From: Candidatus Goldiibacteriota bacterium
Lineage (GTDB): Bacteria > Oederibacteriota > PGYV01 > DSYL01
Length of the DNA stretch: 63,908 bases
Assembly (NCBI GenBank): GCA_018000835.1
Contig: JAGNJD010000010.1
Location: 1 to 63,908, forward strand
Reading direction: 5' to 3'
Shown: in pieces, positions 21,344 through 30,041 of the stretch
How positions within the stretch are numbered: position 1 is the stretch's first letter
Layout of the letters: each line of letters opens with the position of its first letter
Notes under the pieces: model-generated
What the model was told of the DNA's origin: nothing
Databases searched by the model: none
The model's input: only the letters and a program-made list of their open reading frames with translations
Program-made: the position numbers and the translations under genes

Positions 21344-21850
21344 ATGAGCGAGTATCTGGCAATTATAGCAGTTGCAGAGGCAATATTTATTTTTTTCCTT
21401 TTGTTTTTGCTTATATTCAGGTTTAAATCTGAAGTTAAGGAAAAAAAGCAGGAATCCGGATGGAATCATGAACAAAAGAAAAGCAATAGAATACAAATAA
21501 CAAATATTGCACTTGAAGATGTAAACAAATGGGAAAATCCCCAGATAAAATTGTGGCTTGCAAATCCAATAGGAATCGGGAGAAGAGTGGATGATAAGCA
21601 GTTCCCTCTGGAAGGAAAAGTTATTGACCCACCGACAATTGGTTCCGTAAAAATTTTTGTTTTATTGTCAGAAACGGAAAAATGGTATCAGGGGCAGTAT
21701 CCTTTAAATAGTAAAGGTGAATGGAAGGGGTTGATATATTTATCAATAGGTGAAGGGCAGGATATTAAAAAAATAATAAGAATAGAATTATACGACGGGA
21801 TATCGGATAATTCCAATCTGCTGGATACAAAAGATGTTATTATTGAATAA
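21344..21850 (+). CDS. Membrane-anchored protein of unknown function
   Basis: Not recognised. It has 168 residues: one N-terminal hydrophobic segment at about 5-27, a short charged linker, and a soluble domain of about 120 residues. The soluble part has a PxTIGSVKIFVLLSETEKWY run and a GEWKGLIYLSIGE run with alternating hydrophobic residues, which suggests a beta-sandwich. The C-terminus ends in IELYDGISDNSNLLDTKDV. It stands alone between repeat-rich gaps, with its own -10 box and ribosome site. A role at the cell surface or periplasm is only a guess from topology. Confidence 0.7.
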   Translation: MSEYLAIIAVAEAIFIFFLLFLLIFRFKSEVKEKKQESGWNHEQKKSNRIQITNIALEDVNKWENPQIKLWLANPIGIGRRVDDKQFPLEGKVIDPPTIGSVKIFVLLSETEKWYQGQYPLNSKGEWKGLIYLSIGEGQDIKKIIRIELYDGISDNSNLLDTKDVIIE

Positions 21851-21973
21851 AGACGCTTGATGAGAACGTCTGTTGTTAAGTCGTTACAGCATTGCCACCC
21901 GGTAAACTTAATGGAAGGATTTTTGCGTTTTTTCGTAATTATAAAAAAATCAATCAACATTATTGAATGACTA

Positions 21974-22194
21974 TGGGACGAGGAATACCGGTGATATTCC
22001 GCAGCGCCCCTGGAACTCTCTCGGCAAAGTAAGTGAGACCCCCTCGGGCTAAAGCCCGAAGCTCCCACAAAAAATTCAATCAATTTGTCCCGTAGAAATT
22101 CTCTTTACGGGACTTCGTTGATTGACCAGGGGACGAGGAATACCAGTGATATTCCGCAGCGCCCCTGGAACCCTCCTGGCAAAGTAGATAAAAC
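21974..22194 (-). repeat. Multi-hairpin intergenic repeat, copies 3a (partial) and 3b
   Basis: Positions 22033-22194 are the near-exact reverse complement of positions 1-167. Positions 21974-22032 are a second, partial copy of the CCCTGG/GGAATATC hairpin module in the same orientation. So the element can occur in tandem. The rest of the gene-free stretch 21851-22926 holds another CCGGACAGGAG copy (22439-22535), GTAAACTTAATGG motifs at about 21901 and 22606, and no gene. Confidence 0.8.
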
Positions 22195-22438
22195 TTTGAT
22201 TTATATTCCAATAAATTGTTTACTTGCTTCCATAAGATTTTAGTTTACCTGCTTTTCGCGGCGGACGCAAACACCCCTTATTTACAATTATATCCATGTC
22301 TCACGGTAATGCTTGTCCTTATACTGCTTTCTGTAACTTATTGCAATGCATTCATCAAAAAATGCAATCAGACCTTCCATTTTTATTGATGTCTACACAA
22401 TCGAAAGTTTCAATAAAGCATATATTTTGAAATGGAAT

Positions 22439-22535
22439 ATATGAAATCTATATTTTTTTGCCGGACAGGAGCGGCATGCTTTATATAATCAGCCCATTTC
22501 AGACCTTCAAAATCAATCCCGTAACCGCATCATCA
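22439..22535 (+). repeat. CCGGACAGGAG-family repeat, longest copy
   Basis: ATATGAAATCTATAT, then CCGGACAGGAG, then ATGCTTTATATAATCAG, then ACCTTCAAAATCAA and AACCGC. The second half matches 361-414, while the first half matches 19362-19395, so the family is modular. Confidence 0.6.
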
Positions 22536-22870
22536 TCACAAGGAAGGCATGATTAAATCCCATTGAATTTTTACCAGGGTTTCTTGTTTTGTCCATTGCC
22601 ATCAGGAAAACTTAATGGAATATTACAGATGCCAAATGCCTTGATGAGAGAATATAAAGTGGAAAATAGAGAGTAGAAAAACAAAAACTGCAATGCAATA
22701 ATTCAACCGGCGATAGGCAATAAAAAAAGATAAGTAAAAACAAAACTTAATGTAAATATCAATTATAAGTACCCGATAATTAACGATTAAAAATTACAGG
22801 ACTTTCAAAAGATAGCAGATAAGAGACTCCGGCTTTAACCCGTAGTCCGGTCGTTACAAATAAAATATTT

Positions 22871-22928
22871 AATGCCGGTTATAGACGTTTTTGACGGATG
22901 TCGACGGTGAACGTCGACAATCGGCATT
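22871..22928. terminator. Two-stem hairpin at the 3' end of queH
   Basis: Outer stem AATGCCG (22871-22877) with CGGCATT (22922-22928); inner stem TGTCGACG (22899-22906) with CGTCGACA (22912-22919) and a 5-nt loop. It abuts the queH stop codon. The T-run (TTATTTTTTT) lies on the + side, with only a weak T-rich stretch on the queH side, so it may act best on rightward transcripts. Confidence 0.55.
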
Positions 22929-23463
22929 ATTTTTTTGAATATACGCATCCGCAGTAATTCTGTCTGTATAAATTGTATTTCTTTGACAACTCTATTGATT
23001 TTTTAAATCCGTCTTTTTTTTTGAAATTTGATTCATAATATTTTAATCCGTAATTTTCTGCAATTTTTTTTCCAATGTTGTTTATCAAATTCACATTTTT
23101 ATGTGGCGATATAGTAAGCGTCGTAGCAAAAGTTTCTATTCCAAGTTCCCTTGCTTTTTCTGCCGTTTTTTCAAGGCGTAATTTAAAACATTCAGTGCAT
23201 CTTGCACCGCCTTCTTTCTCGCCGGCAAGGATATCACATCTTTTTTTCCATTCGGAAACATCATAGGAAACATCCATGATATTTTCCACGTTTGTTTCTT
23301 TTGCGAGTTTTATCATATCTGCAAAACGTGCTTTATATTCATCCTCGGGATGGACGTTTGGATTATAAAAATAAGTAATGACATAGAAACCTTCGCCTCT
23401 TAAAACATTAATGCAATGAGTTGCATCCGGAGCACAGCAGACGTTTAATAAAATTTTTTCCAT
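22927..23463 (-). CDS. queH: Epoxyqueuosine reductase QueH
   Basis: Last step of queuosine tRNA modification, reduction of epoxyqueuosine by the non-orthologous replacement of QueG. At 178 residues it is the normal QueH (DUF208) size. The vicinal cysteines NVCCAPD near the N-terminus, GARCTECFKLRL in the middle and the C-terminal YCGCVYS give the iron-sulfur and redox cysteines of the family. The gene is divergent from metX. queC, an early step of the same pathway, is also in the window at 31914-32576, so the organism is expected to make queuosine. Confidence 0.92.
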   Translation of the reverse strand: MEKILLNVCCAPDATHCINVLRGEGFYVITYFYNPNVHPEDEYKARFADMIKLAKETNVENIMDVSYDVSEWKKRCDILAGEKEGGARCTECFKLRLEKTAEKARELGIETFATTLTISPHKNVNLINNIGKKIAENYGLKYYESNFKKKDGFKKSIELSKKYNLYRQNYCGCVYSKK

Positions 23464-23506
23464 TTTTTTATCCTTTTTTTAATTATGACAAAAAATTTTT
23501 AAAAAC

Positions 23507-23630
23507 TTGACATTGTTGATTCCTTATGCTATATATATAGTATAAAGAGCCCTTTTGAAACATCGGGCTTTGGGAGAGACGGCAGGATTCAGTAACAGCA
23601 ATCCAATGATGAGGGTCTCTCCCATTTTTT
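23507..23630 (+). promoter_or_regulatory. Candidate attenuator/riboswitch leader of metXW
   Basis: A near-consensus promoter (TTGACA at 23507-23512, 17 bp, TATATA at 23530-23535) reads toward metX. The predicted RNA from about 23542 forms AGCCC/GGGCT (23548-23552 with 23565-23569). A 9-bp stem GGGAGAGAC/GTCTCTCCC (23572-23580 with 23615-23623) encloses GGATT/AATCC and is followed by six T, so it is a good intrinsic terminator. AGAGCCC (23546-23552) can instead pair with GGG-U-CTCT (23613-23620), excluding both stems, as an antiterminator would. It matches no riboswitch class I know. It could also be a free small RNA of about 90 nt. Confidence 0.6.
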
Positions 23631-23736
23631 ATTCATAAATTTCATCAAACCCAAAAAACAAAAAATATAAATTGATTTTTTTAAAAACATATATATAATA
23701 ACATAAAATAAAATATAAAAGGTGAAAAATAACAGG

Positions 23737-24954
23737 ATGAATAAAACAGACAATAATTCCGTAGGAATAGTTATACCGCAATTTTTTACTTTTGCAGAAC
23801 CTCCCGATGAAATGATGCTGGAAAGTGGTAGAAAATTAGGCCCTATTACTTTATGCTATGAGACATACGGACAATTAAACAAAAAGAAAAATAACGCGGT
23901 CCTGATATTACACGCTCTTTCAGGAAGCGCTCATGTAGCGGGCTATCATTCCCCCGACGACAAAGATATCGGATGGTGGGACGTTATGGTAGGACCCGGA
24001 AAGGCAATGGATACAAATAAATATTTCATTATCTGCTCAAACATCATTGGCAGTTGTTATGGCTCAACCGGACCTTCATCTACAAATCCTGCGACGGGTA
24101 AACCTTATGGCCTTGATTTTCCCGTCATAACGGTTCATGATATGGTGAGGGCACAAAAAAAACTTCTGGATTATCTCGGCATTTCAAAACTCGCGACCGT
24201 TATAGGCGGTTCCATGGGCGGCATGCAGGCACTCGACTGGTGCTTGCAGTTCCCGGACGTCCCGGAGTCCGCAGTAATAATTGCATCATGTGCAGAGCAA
24301 TCTGCACAGGAAATTGCTTTTGATGCGGTGGGCAGAAATGCCATCATTAATGATCCTGACTGGAGAAACGGCTGCTATTATGGTGAAAATAAAAAATTGA
24401 CAGGGCTTGCAATTGCACGAATGATCGCACACTTAACATATTTAAGCGAAGAAGGAATGGATAAAAAATTCGGCAGAAAACTGCAGTATTCAAATAAATC
24501 GTATAGTTACAGGATAATCAATACTGAAAAAGATCCGACCCGGGATGATTTTGAAAATAAATTTGAGCGTGAATTTGCAGTTGAAAGTTATCTTTCCCAT
24601 CAGGGTAAAAAATTTGTCGACAGATTTGATTCAAATTCATATTTATACATAACAAAAGCAATGGATTATTTTGACGTTGCTGAAAAATATGGCAACGGCT
24701 CATTGATAAAAGCGTTAAAAAGGATAGAAGCAGAAATCCTTTTAATTTCTTTTACGTCCGACTGGCTTTATTCACCGCCACAGGCCAAATCAATAGTAGA
24801 AGCGCTGCGGATAAACAATAAAGACGTTTCATATCTGGAAATAGAATCGCAATACGGACACGATGCTTTTTTACTTGATAAAAAAAGTTTAACGGAAAAT
24901 AAAATTTTAACTCAGGCAATAAAAAATTTTCTTTCTCACGCAAAAATAGAGTAA
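23737..24954 (+). CDS. metX: Homoserine O-acyltransferase (MetX)
   Basis: Activates homoserine with an acyl group (acetyl or succinyl) for methionine synthesis. It is an alpha/beta hydrolase of about 405 residues. The nucleophile elbow GGSMGGMQAL has its Ser near residue 159; SDWLYSPPQ carries the catalytic Asp and YGHDAFL the His. LHALSGSAH and WWDVMVGPGKA are typical of the family. I prefer ATG 23737, with GGTGA at 23721-23725 as ribosome site; GTG 23722 is the alternative. It is followed 18 bp later by metW. The leader upstream contains a candidate attenuator. Acetyl versus succinyl specificity cannot be settled by eye. Confidence 0.93.
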   Translation: MNKTDNNSVGIVIPQFFTFAEPPDEMMLESGRKLGPITLCYETYGQLNKKKNNAVLILHALSGSAHVAGYHSPDDKDIGWWDVMVGPGKAMDTNKYFIICSNIIGSCYGSTGPSSTNPATGKPYGLDFPVITVHDMVRAQKKLLDYLGISKLATVIGGSMGGMQALDWCLQFPDVPESAVIIASCAEQSAQEIAFDAVGRNAIINDPDWRNGCYYGENKKLTGLAIARMIAHLTYLSEEGMDKKFGRKLQYSNKSYSYRIINTEKDPTRDDFENKFEREFAVESYLSHQGKKFVDRFDSNSYLYITKAMDYFDVAEKYGNGSLIKALKRIEAEILLISFTSDWLYSPPQAKSIVEALRINNKDVSYLEIESQYGHDAFLLDKKSLTENKILTQAIKNFLSHAKIE

Positions 24955-24972
24955 CAATATTCCGGAGATTAC

Positions 24973-25626
24973 ATGTACAGGGACATTTATTTAAGAAACG
25001 TTTACGAACAGATAATAAATTTAATAGAAAATAATTCGCACGTCCTTGATCTTGGATGCGGGAATGGCGAATTGCTTGATTTATTGTGGGAAGAAAAAAA
25101 GGTCTATGGTCTTGGCATTGATATCGGCACTGACGAAGTTTTAAACTGCATAAAAAAAGGCGTTTCAGTAATACAGGAAGACATTGATGAAAGTCTGGAA
25201 AAGATAAAAGACGAATCGTATGATTGTGTTATACTTTCAGAAACGCTTCAGGCAGTTAAAAGACCTGATTATGTGTTAAAACAGATAATCAGGATAGGAA
25301 AAATAGCCATTGTAACGTTTCCAAATTTTGCGTCGCTGAATTTAAGATTAAAATTTTTTTTTACGGGTAAAATGCCGAAAAGTTCTGCATTGCCTTTTGA
25401 ATGGTATAATACCCCCAACATTCATCTTTTAACCATAAAAGATTTTAAGGAGTTCTGTAAAAAGAACGAAATAAATATAAAAAAAGAAATATATTTTTCA
25501 GGCAAAGGGAAAAAAATGAATGTTTTTTTTAATTTGGAAAATTTATTTGCCGACGAAGGTTTGTTCGTTTTACAAAAATCGAATACAATAAACAATAAAA
25601 CCGTCGGTCAAAATAACAAGACGTAA
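24973..25626 (+). CDS. metW: MetW methyltransferase-like protein
   Basis: SAM-dependent methyltransferase fold of 217 residues. Motif I DLGCGNGE is at about 27-34, followed by LGIDI, VQ(E)DIDE and the VTFPNFASLNLR region that is typical of MetW. In bacteria with MetX, MetW is encoded next to it and is needed for full homoserine acylation. The layout here (18 bp gap, CCGGAG site) fits that partnership. The last 20 residues are Asn-rich and not conserved. The 220 bp between metW and rfbA hold no gene. Confidence 0.9.
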   Translation: MYRDIYLRNVYEQIINLIENNSHVLDLGCGNGELLDLLWEEKKVYGLGIDIGTDEVLNCIKKGVSVIQEDIDESLEKIKDESYDCVILSETLQAVKRPDYVLKQIIRIGKIAIVTFPNFASLNLRLKFFFTGKMPKSSALPFEWYNTPNIHLLTIKDFKEFCKKNEINIKKEIYFSGKGKKMNVFFNLENLFADEGLFVLQKSNTINNKTVGQNNKT

Positions 25627-25846
25627 TAATAAATGCACGATAAAAAAGTTCTATGAAAAATTGAAAATATGAGACAAAAAATTTAGTAACGAGGTTCGTA
25701 ATTGATTTTTTAAAAAGGCGGTTGGAGAACGTTTCCAGTTTTTGTTTTTTGAAGATTTTTGTGCAAAAAGGTTACGGCGGATTAAAAGATTTTTTGATTT
25801 TCCCTGACAAATGGAAAAGTTGTCAAAAAATTTACAGGGGTGAAAA

Positions 25847-26578
25847 ATGAAAGGCATAATTCTGGCAGGTGGACTTGGAACCCGTCTTTATCCTTTAACG
25901 CGGATAACAAATAAGCATTTGTTGCCGGTGTATGACAAACCAATGATTTTTTATCCGATTGAGATGATGGTAAAGGCAGGCATAAATGATATAATGATAG
26001 TAACAGGAGGGAATAATTCCGGTGATTTTTTGCGCCTGCTTGGCAACGGTAAGGAATTTGGTTTAAAACGCATGCATTATAGTTATCAGGAAGGCGAAGG
26101 CGGCATAGCGGATGCATTAAAATTATGCGAAGAGTTTGTAGGTAAAGATAAAATGGTCGTAGCCCTTGGAGATAACATAATAGAAAAAAACATAATAGAA
26201 AACGTAAAAACCTTCAGAAAACAAAAAAAAGGTGCGAGGATATTGTTAAAAGAAGTATCAAATCCCAGTGCATATGGTGTTGTGGAAATCAAAAACGGTA
26301 AAATAAAAAGAATCGTGGAAAAACCTGAAAATCCTAAATCAAACTATGCAGTTGTAGGAATCTATTTTTATCAGGCAGACGTTTTTGACGTTATAAGGCG
26401 ACTTAAACCGTCAAACCGCGGAGAACTGGAAATTACGGACGTTAACAACGTTTATTTGAAAAAAGGACAACTTGCATATGATTTTCTTGACGGGTGGTGG
26501 TATGATTGCGGAGAATCAAAAGATGCTCTTTTAACTGCCAATAATTACGTAAAAAAGTTTGGCGCAAATAACGTTTGA
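25847..26578 (+). CDS. rfbA: Glucose-1-phosphate thymidylyltransferase (short RmlA)
   Basis: Makes dTDP-glucose from glucose-1-phosphate and dTTP. The nucleotide loop GGLGTRLYPLT is at about 7-17; PMIFYPIEMM, ALGDNI and EKPENPKSNYAVVGIYFY follow. With 243 residues it lacks the C-terminal helical extension of classical 290-residue RmlA, as in the short forms of several bacteria and archaea. A GGGGTG site precedes the ATG. It opens a run of dTDP-rhamnose genes. Confidence 0.9.
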   Translation: MKGIILAGGLGTRLYPLTRITNKHLLPVYDKPMIFYPIEMMVKAGINDIMIVTGGNNSGDFLRLLGNGKEFGLKRMHYSYQEGEGGIADALKLCEEFVGKDKMVVALGDNIIEKNIIENVKTFRKQKKGARILLKEVSNPSAYGVVEIKNGKIKRIVEKPENPKSNYAVVGIYFYQADVFDVIRRLKPSNRGELEITDVNNVYLKKGQLAYDFLDGWWYDCGESKDALLTANNYVKKFGANNV

Positions 26579-26678
26579 AAAGATGCTTTCTGATTATGCC
26601 GGCCAGATGCGTTGATAAAATGCGTTAATAAAAATGTATTTAGCGTCTTTAACGAATGTTAAAAAAATGGAGGAAAAC

Positions 26679-27134
26679 ATGATACATGAAGTAAAGATAA
26701 AAAGGTTGACGGTTCATTGTGACGAGCGCGGCCGTCTTGCTGAAATCATCAGAAAAGACGACGATATTTTTGAAAAATTCGGGCAGGTATACATGACCAC
26801 GGTTTATCCCGGGGTCGTTAAGGGCTGGCATTACCATAAAAAACAAACCGATAATTTCTGTTGTGTAAAAGGGATGATAAAATTAGTACTTTATGATGCA
26901 AGGAAAAATTCCAAAACTTATGGAGAAATTAACGAATTTTTTATAGGGGAACATAATCAGCTCGTCGTTCAGATTCCACGACTTGTATATCATGGATTTA
27001 AAGGCATATCAGAAACGGAAGCAATCGTTATAAATACGATAACGGAAGTATACGACGGCAAAAACCCCGATGAATTCAGGATGCCTGCGCATACAAAGAA
27101 AATTCCTTACGACTGGAGCAGAAAGGACAGATAA
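26679..27134 (+). CDS. rfbC: dTDP-4-dehydrorhamnose 3,5-epimerase family protein
   Basis: Cupin-type RmlC homologue of 151 residues, shorter than the usual 180. The GWHYHKKQTDNF strand gives the active-site histidines, with KLVLYDAR and IPRLVYHGFK following. The position between rfbA and rfbB supports 3,5-epimerisation in dTDP-rhamnose synthesis, but a related sugar-nucleotide isomerase cannot be excluded. I start at ATG 26679 because GGAGG is 5 bp upstream; the frame is open to 26634. The stop abuts rfbB. Confidence 0.82.
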   Translation: MIHEVKIKRLTVHCDERGRLAEIIRKDDDIFEKFGQVYMTTVYPGVVKGWHYHKKQTDNFCCVKGMIKLVLYDARKNSKTYGEINEFFIGEHNQLVVQIPRLVYHGFKGISETEAIVINTITEVYDGKNPDEFRMPAHTKKIPYDWSRKDR

Positions 27135-28145
27135 ATGAAAATTTTATTAACCGGCGGTGCAGGATTTATCGGCATCAATTTTATTAATTATGTTCTTACA
27201 AATCATGCCGATTATTTCATAACCGTTTTTGATGCAATGGATTATTCTTCCAATCCGGAAGCAATAGAACAATTTAAAAAATTCAGAAATTTTGATTTTA
27301 TAAAAGGAGACATAAGAGATTATGCCCATGTAAACAAAGTTATGAAAAAAGTAAATGTCGTCATAAATTTTGCGGCAGAAACGCACGTTGACAGGTCCAT
27401 TATGACTCCAACGATATTTTTTGACACTAACGTAAAAGGCGTGGTTAATCTTCTAAACGCTGCGTTAGAAAATAAAATAGACAGATTCATACAAATTTCA
27501 ACAGATGAAGTATATGGAAGCATTGATAAAGGTCGTTCAAAAGAAACCGATGTGCTGAATCCAACAAGCCCTTATTCATCTTCAAAGGCAGCAGCCGATT
27601 TAATAGTACTTTCGTATCATAAGACTTTTGGATTGCCCGCCATAATAACACGCAGTTCAAATAATTTTGGCCCCTATCAGTATCCGGAAAAATTCATGCC
27701 TCTTTTTATCACGAATGCGATTCAAAACCAGAAATTGCCTTTGTATGGTGACGGTAAAAACGTCAGGAACTGGATTTATGTAGAAGATAATTGTCGTGGC
27801 ATAGATATCGCACTTCACAAGGGGAAACCAGGCGGGATTTATAACATCGGCGGGGACGTAGAGATAAAAAACGTTGAAGTTGTAGATTGTATTTTAAATA
27901 TCATGGGAAAAGGGACGAATTTAATTCAACGCGTGAAAGACAGACCGGCCCATGACAAAAGATATGCGCTTGATTCAGGCAAAATAAAAAAACTTGGATG
28001 GAAAAATGAATTTAATTTTAAGGAGGCGTTAAGAAAAACGATTGATTGGTACGTTGAAAACAAAGACTGGTGGCATAAACGTAAAAGTAAATCATTTAAG
28101 AAATATTACGATAATTGGTATAAAAAACAAAGGGGGTTAAAATGA
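27135..28145 (+). CDS. rfbB: dTDP-glucose 4,6-dehydratase
   Basis: Short-chain dehydrogenase-type enzyme of 336 residues producing dTDP-4-keto-6-deoxyglucose. The NAD loop GGAGFIG is at 7-13. The catalytic STDEVYG at 122-128 includes the Asp-Glu pair specific to 4,6-dehydratases, and Y147/K151 are in YSSSK. RSSNNFGPYQYPEK and NWIYVEDNC follow. It begins directly after rfbC and overlaps rfbD by 4 bp. Confidence 0.95.
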   Translation: MKILLTGGAGFIGINFINYVLTNHADYFITVFDAMDYSSNPEAIEQFKKFRNFDFIKGDIRDYAHVNKVMKKVNVVINFAAETHVDRSIMTPTIFFDTNVKGVVNLLNAALENKIDRFIQISTDEVYGSIDKGRSKETDVLNPTSPYSSSKAAADLIVLSYHKTFGLPAIITRSSNNFGPYQYPEKFMPLFITNAIQNQKLPLYGDGKNVRNWIYVEDNCRGIDIALHKGKPGGIYNIGGDVEIKNVEVVDCILNIMGKGTNLIQRVKDRPAHDKRYALDSGKIKKLGWKNEFNFKEALRKTIDWYVENKDWWHKRKSKSFKKYYDNWYKKQRGLK

Positions 28146-28987
28146 GAATTTTAGTTTTTGGCGGGACAGGATTACTTGGCACGGACATCGTTAAAATTTT
28201 AAAGGAAGGCAATGACGTAATTGCACTTGGCAGTGCAGACGTTGACGTCTCAAAACTCGATACCGTCATGCACTCAATAGACATGCATAAACCGGATCTC
28301 GTTATAAATTGCGCTGCTATTTCTGACGTGGATAAATGTGAAGAAAACGTAGAATTATCTTACAAGGTTAATGCAATTGGACCAAAGAATGTCGCAATCT
28401 GTTGTAATAAAATAAAATCCAGACTGTTGCACATAAGTACTGATTATGTTTTTGACGGAAATAAAAATTCACCTTATACGGAATTTGACGAACCAAACCC
28501 CATCAGCATTTATGGCAGGACAAAACTGGTGGGTGAAGAATTTATAAAAATGATATCGTCAAATTTTCTTATAATCCGCACGGCGTGGCTTTTTGGAGAA
28601 CGCAGAAATCATTTTGTGGATTACGTCATAAAATCTTTATACAACGGTGATGAAATAATAGCGGTGAAAGACATGACGTCTTCTCCTACTTTTTCTTATG
28701 ATGTAGCCGAGATGATAAAAGAATTGATAGAAACGAACGAAGTGGGGGTTTTTCACATCTGTAATAAAGGATACTGCTCAAGGGTGGAACTGGTTGAAGA
28801 AATAGAAAAAATAACAAAAAAGCATACAAACGTAACCGTTGTCAATCAAAGTCAGTGGAAACGTCCTGCAAAAAGACCGATTTTTTCTGCACTTCGCAAT
28901 TATCATCTGGAACTTATAGATAAGGATAATATACCGGGCTGGCGTGATGCTTTAAAAAGATACATAAAATATAAATTTAAAAGTTGA
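28142..28987 (+). CDS. rfbD: dTDP-4-dehydrorhamnose reductase
   Basis: Last step to dTDP-L-rhamnose, NAD(P)H-dependent; 281 residues. GGTGLLG is at 7-13, NCAA(I)SDVDKCE near 56-66, HISTDYVFDG at about 97-106 and Y124-x3-K128. The ATHLFGE-type block appears as RTAWLFGE. It overlaps rfbB by 4 bp, so the rfbC-B-D genes are tightly coupled. Confidence 0.93.
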   Translation: MRILVFGGTGLLGTDIVKILKEGNDVIALGSADVDVSKLDTVMHSIDMHKPDLVINCAAISDVDKCEENVELSYKVNAIGPKNVAICCNKIKSRLLHISTDYVFDGNKNSPYTEFDEPNPISIYGRTKLVGEEFIKMISSNFLIIRTAWLFGERRNHFVDYVIKSLYNGDEIIAVKDMTSSPTFSYDVAEMIKELIETNEVGVFHICNKGYCSRVELVEEIEKITKKHTNVTVVNQSQWKRPAKRPIFSALRNYHLELIDKDNIPGWRDALKRYIKYKFKS

Positions 28988-29011
28988 TAATTTACGGATA
29001 AGGAGGAAAAA

Positions 29012-30037
29012 TTGAAGATATTAGTAACGGGTGGCGCTGGTTTTATTGGAGCAAACATTGCAAAGAAATTCCTTGACAAAGGTTGTGAGGTGTTCGTATT
29101 TGACAATCTTTCACGACGCGGAACGGAATGGAATTTAAAATGGTTAAAGCAGAATAAAAATTTAAAATTCGTACATGGCGACATAAGGAAGTATGATGAA
29201 ATAAAGGAAGTTTTCAGAAAAAACGGTGATTTTGAAATCGTCTTTCATTTAGCGGCACAGGTTGCAGTTACGACTTCTGTCATAAATCCAAGAGAAGATT
29301 TTGAGATAAATGCACTCGGCACTTTTAATTTACTTGAGGCAATAAGAGAGACGAAGTCTAACCCCGTAATTTTGTATTCATCAACGAATAAAGTATATGG
29401 CGGTATGACGGACATAAAAATTATAAAGAAAAAAAACAAATATGCTTACAGGGACTATCCACAAGGCATTTCAGAAGAAAGAATCCTTGATTTTCATTCT
29501 CCATATGGATGTTCAAAAGGAACAGCCGACCAGTATATGATTGATTACGCACGAATCTATAATTTAAAAACGGTGGTTTTCAGGCAGTCATGCATTTATG
29601 GTTACAGACAGTTTGGCATAGAAGACCAGGGCTGGGTTGCCTGGTTTACGATTGCAGCGATGTTAAATAAACAGATAACCCTTTATGGAGACGGGATGCA
29701 GGTCAGGGACGTTTTATTCATAGACGATCTGATCAATGCTTATGAACTTGCAATCAAGAACATTTCAAAAGTAAAGGGTCAGGCTTTTAACATAGGCGGA
29801 GGACCAAAAAATACGATGTCATTACTTGAATTAATTTCTTTTCTTGAAAAGTTTTTTAACAAAAAAATACCGATTAAATTTTCTGACTGGCGGCCTGGAG
29901 ACCAGCCGGTTTTTATCTGTAACATTAATAAAGCCAAAAAACTACTTAAATGGGAGCCGAAAATATCACCGCAGAAAGGCGTTAAAATGCTATATGAGTG
30001 GGTAAAAAATAACGAAGAATTATTTACTGATTTATAA
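29012..30037 (+). CDS. rfbE: CDP-paratose 2-epimerase-like NAD-dependent epimerase
   Basis: Extended short-chain dehydrogenase of 341 residues. GGAGFIG is at the N-terminus. The hallmark blocks of CDP-paratose (tyvelose) 2-epimerases are present: LSRRGTEWNLKWL, SSTNKVYG, HSPYGCSKGTADQY, and FRQSCIYGYRQFG followed by EDQGW. The TTG start at 29012 has a perfect AGGAGG 5 bp before it. No CDP-glucose dehydratase or paratose synthase is nearby, so the substrate here may differ from CDP-paratose. It belongs to the surface polysaccharide cluster. Confidence 0.82.
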   Translation: MKILVTGGAGFIGANIAKKFLDKGCEVFVFDNLSRRGTEWNLKWLKQNKNLKFVHGDIRKYDEIKEVFRKNGDFEIVFHLAAQVAVTTSVINPREDFEINALGTFNLLEAIRETKSNPVILYSSTNKVYGGMTDIKIIKKKNKYAYRDYPQGISEERILDFHSPYGCSKGTADQYMIDYARIYNLKTVVFRQSCIYGYRQFGIEDQGWVAWFTIAAMLNKQITLYGDGMQVRDVLFIDDLINAYELAIKNISKVKGQAFNIGGGPKNTMSLLELISFLEKFFNKKIPIKFSDWRPGDQPVFICNINKAKKLLKWEPKISPQKGVKMLYEWVKNNEELFTDL

Positions 30038-30041
30038 AAAA

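Noticed and set aside
23542..23630. preQ1 riboswitch serving queH, or a standard SAM-I riboswitch
   Set aside because: The promoter and terminator read toward metX, not queH. The SAM-I core (P1-P4 with kink-turn and conserved GGGA/ATGAAACCC blocks) and the preQ1 consensus are absent.
23542..23630. Hammerhead ribozyme, because of GAAAC and an AATGATGAG stretch
   Set aside because: The required CUGANGA core and three-stem arrangement around it are not present.
26634..26678. Upstream extension of the rfbC-like gene to an ATG at 26634
   Set aside because: The ribosome site GGAGG lies inside that extension and fits the ATG at 26679; the 15 extra residues are not family-like.
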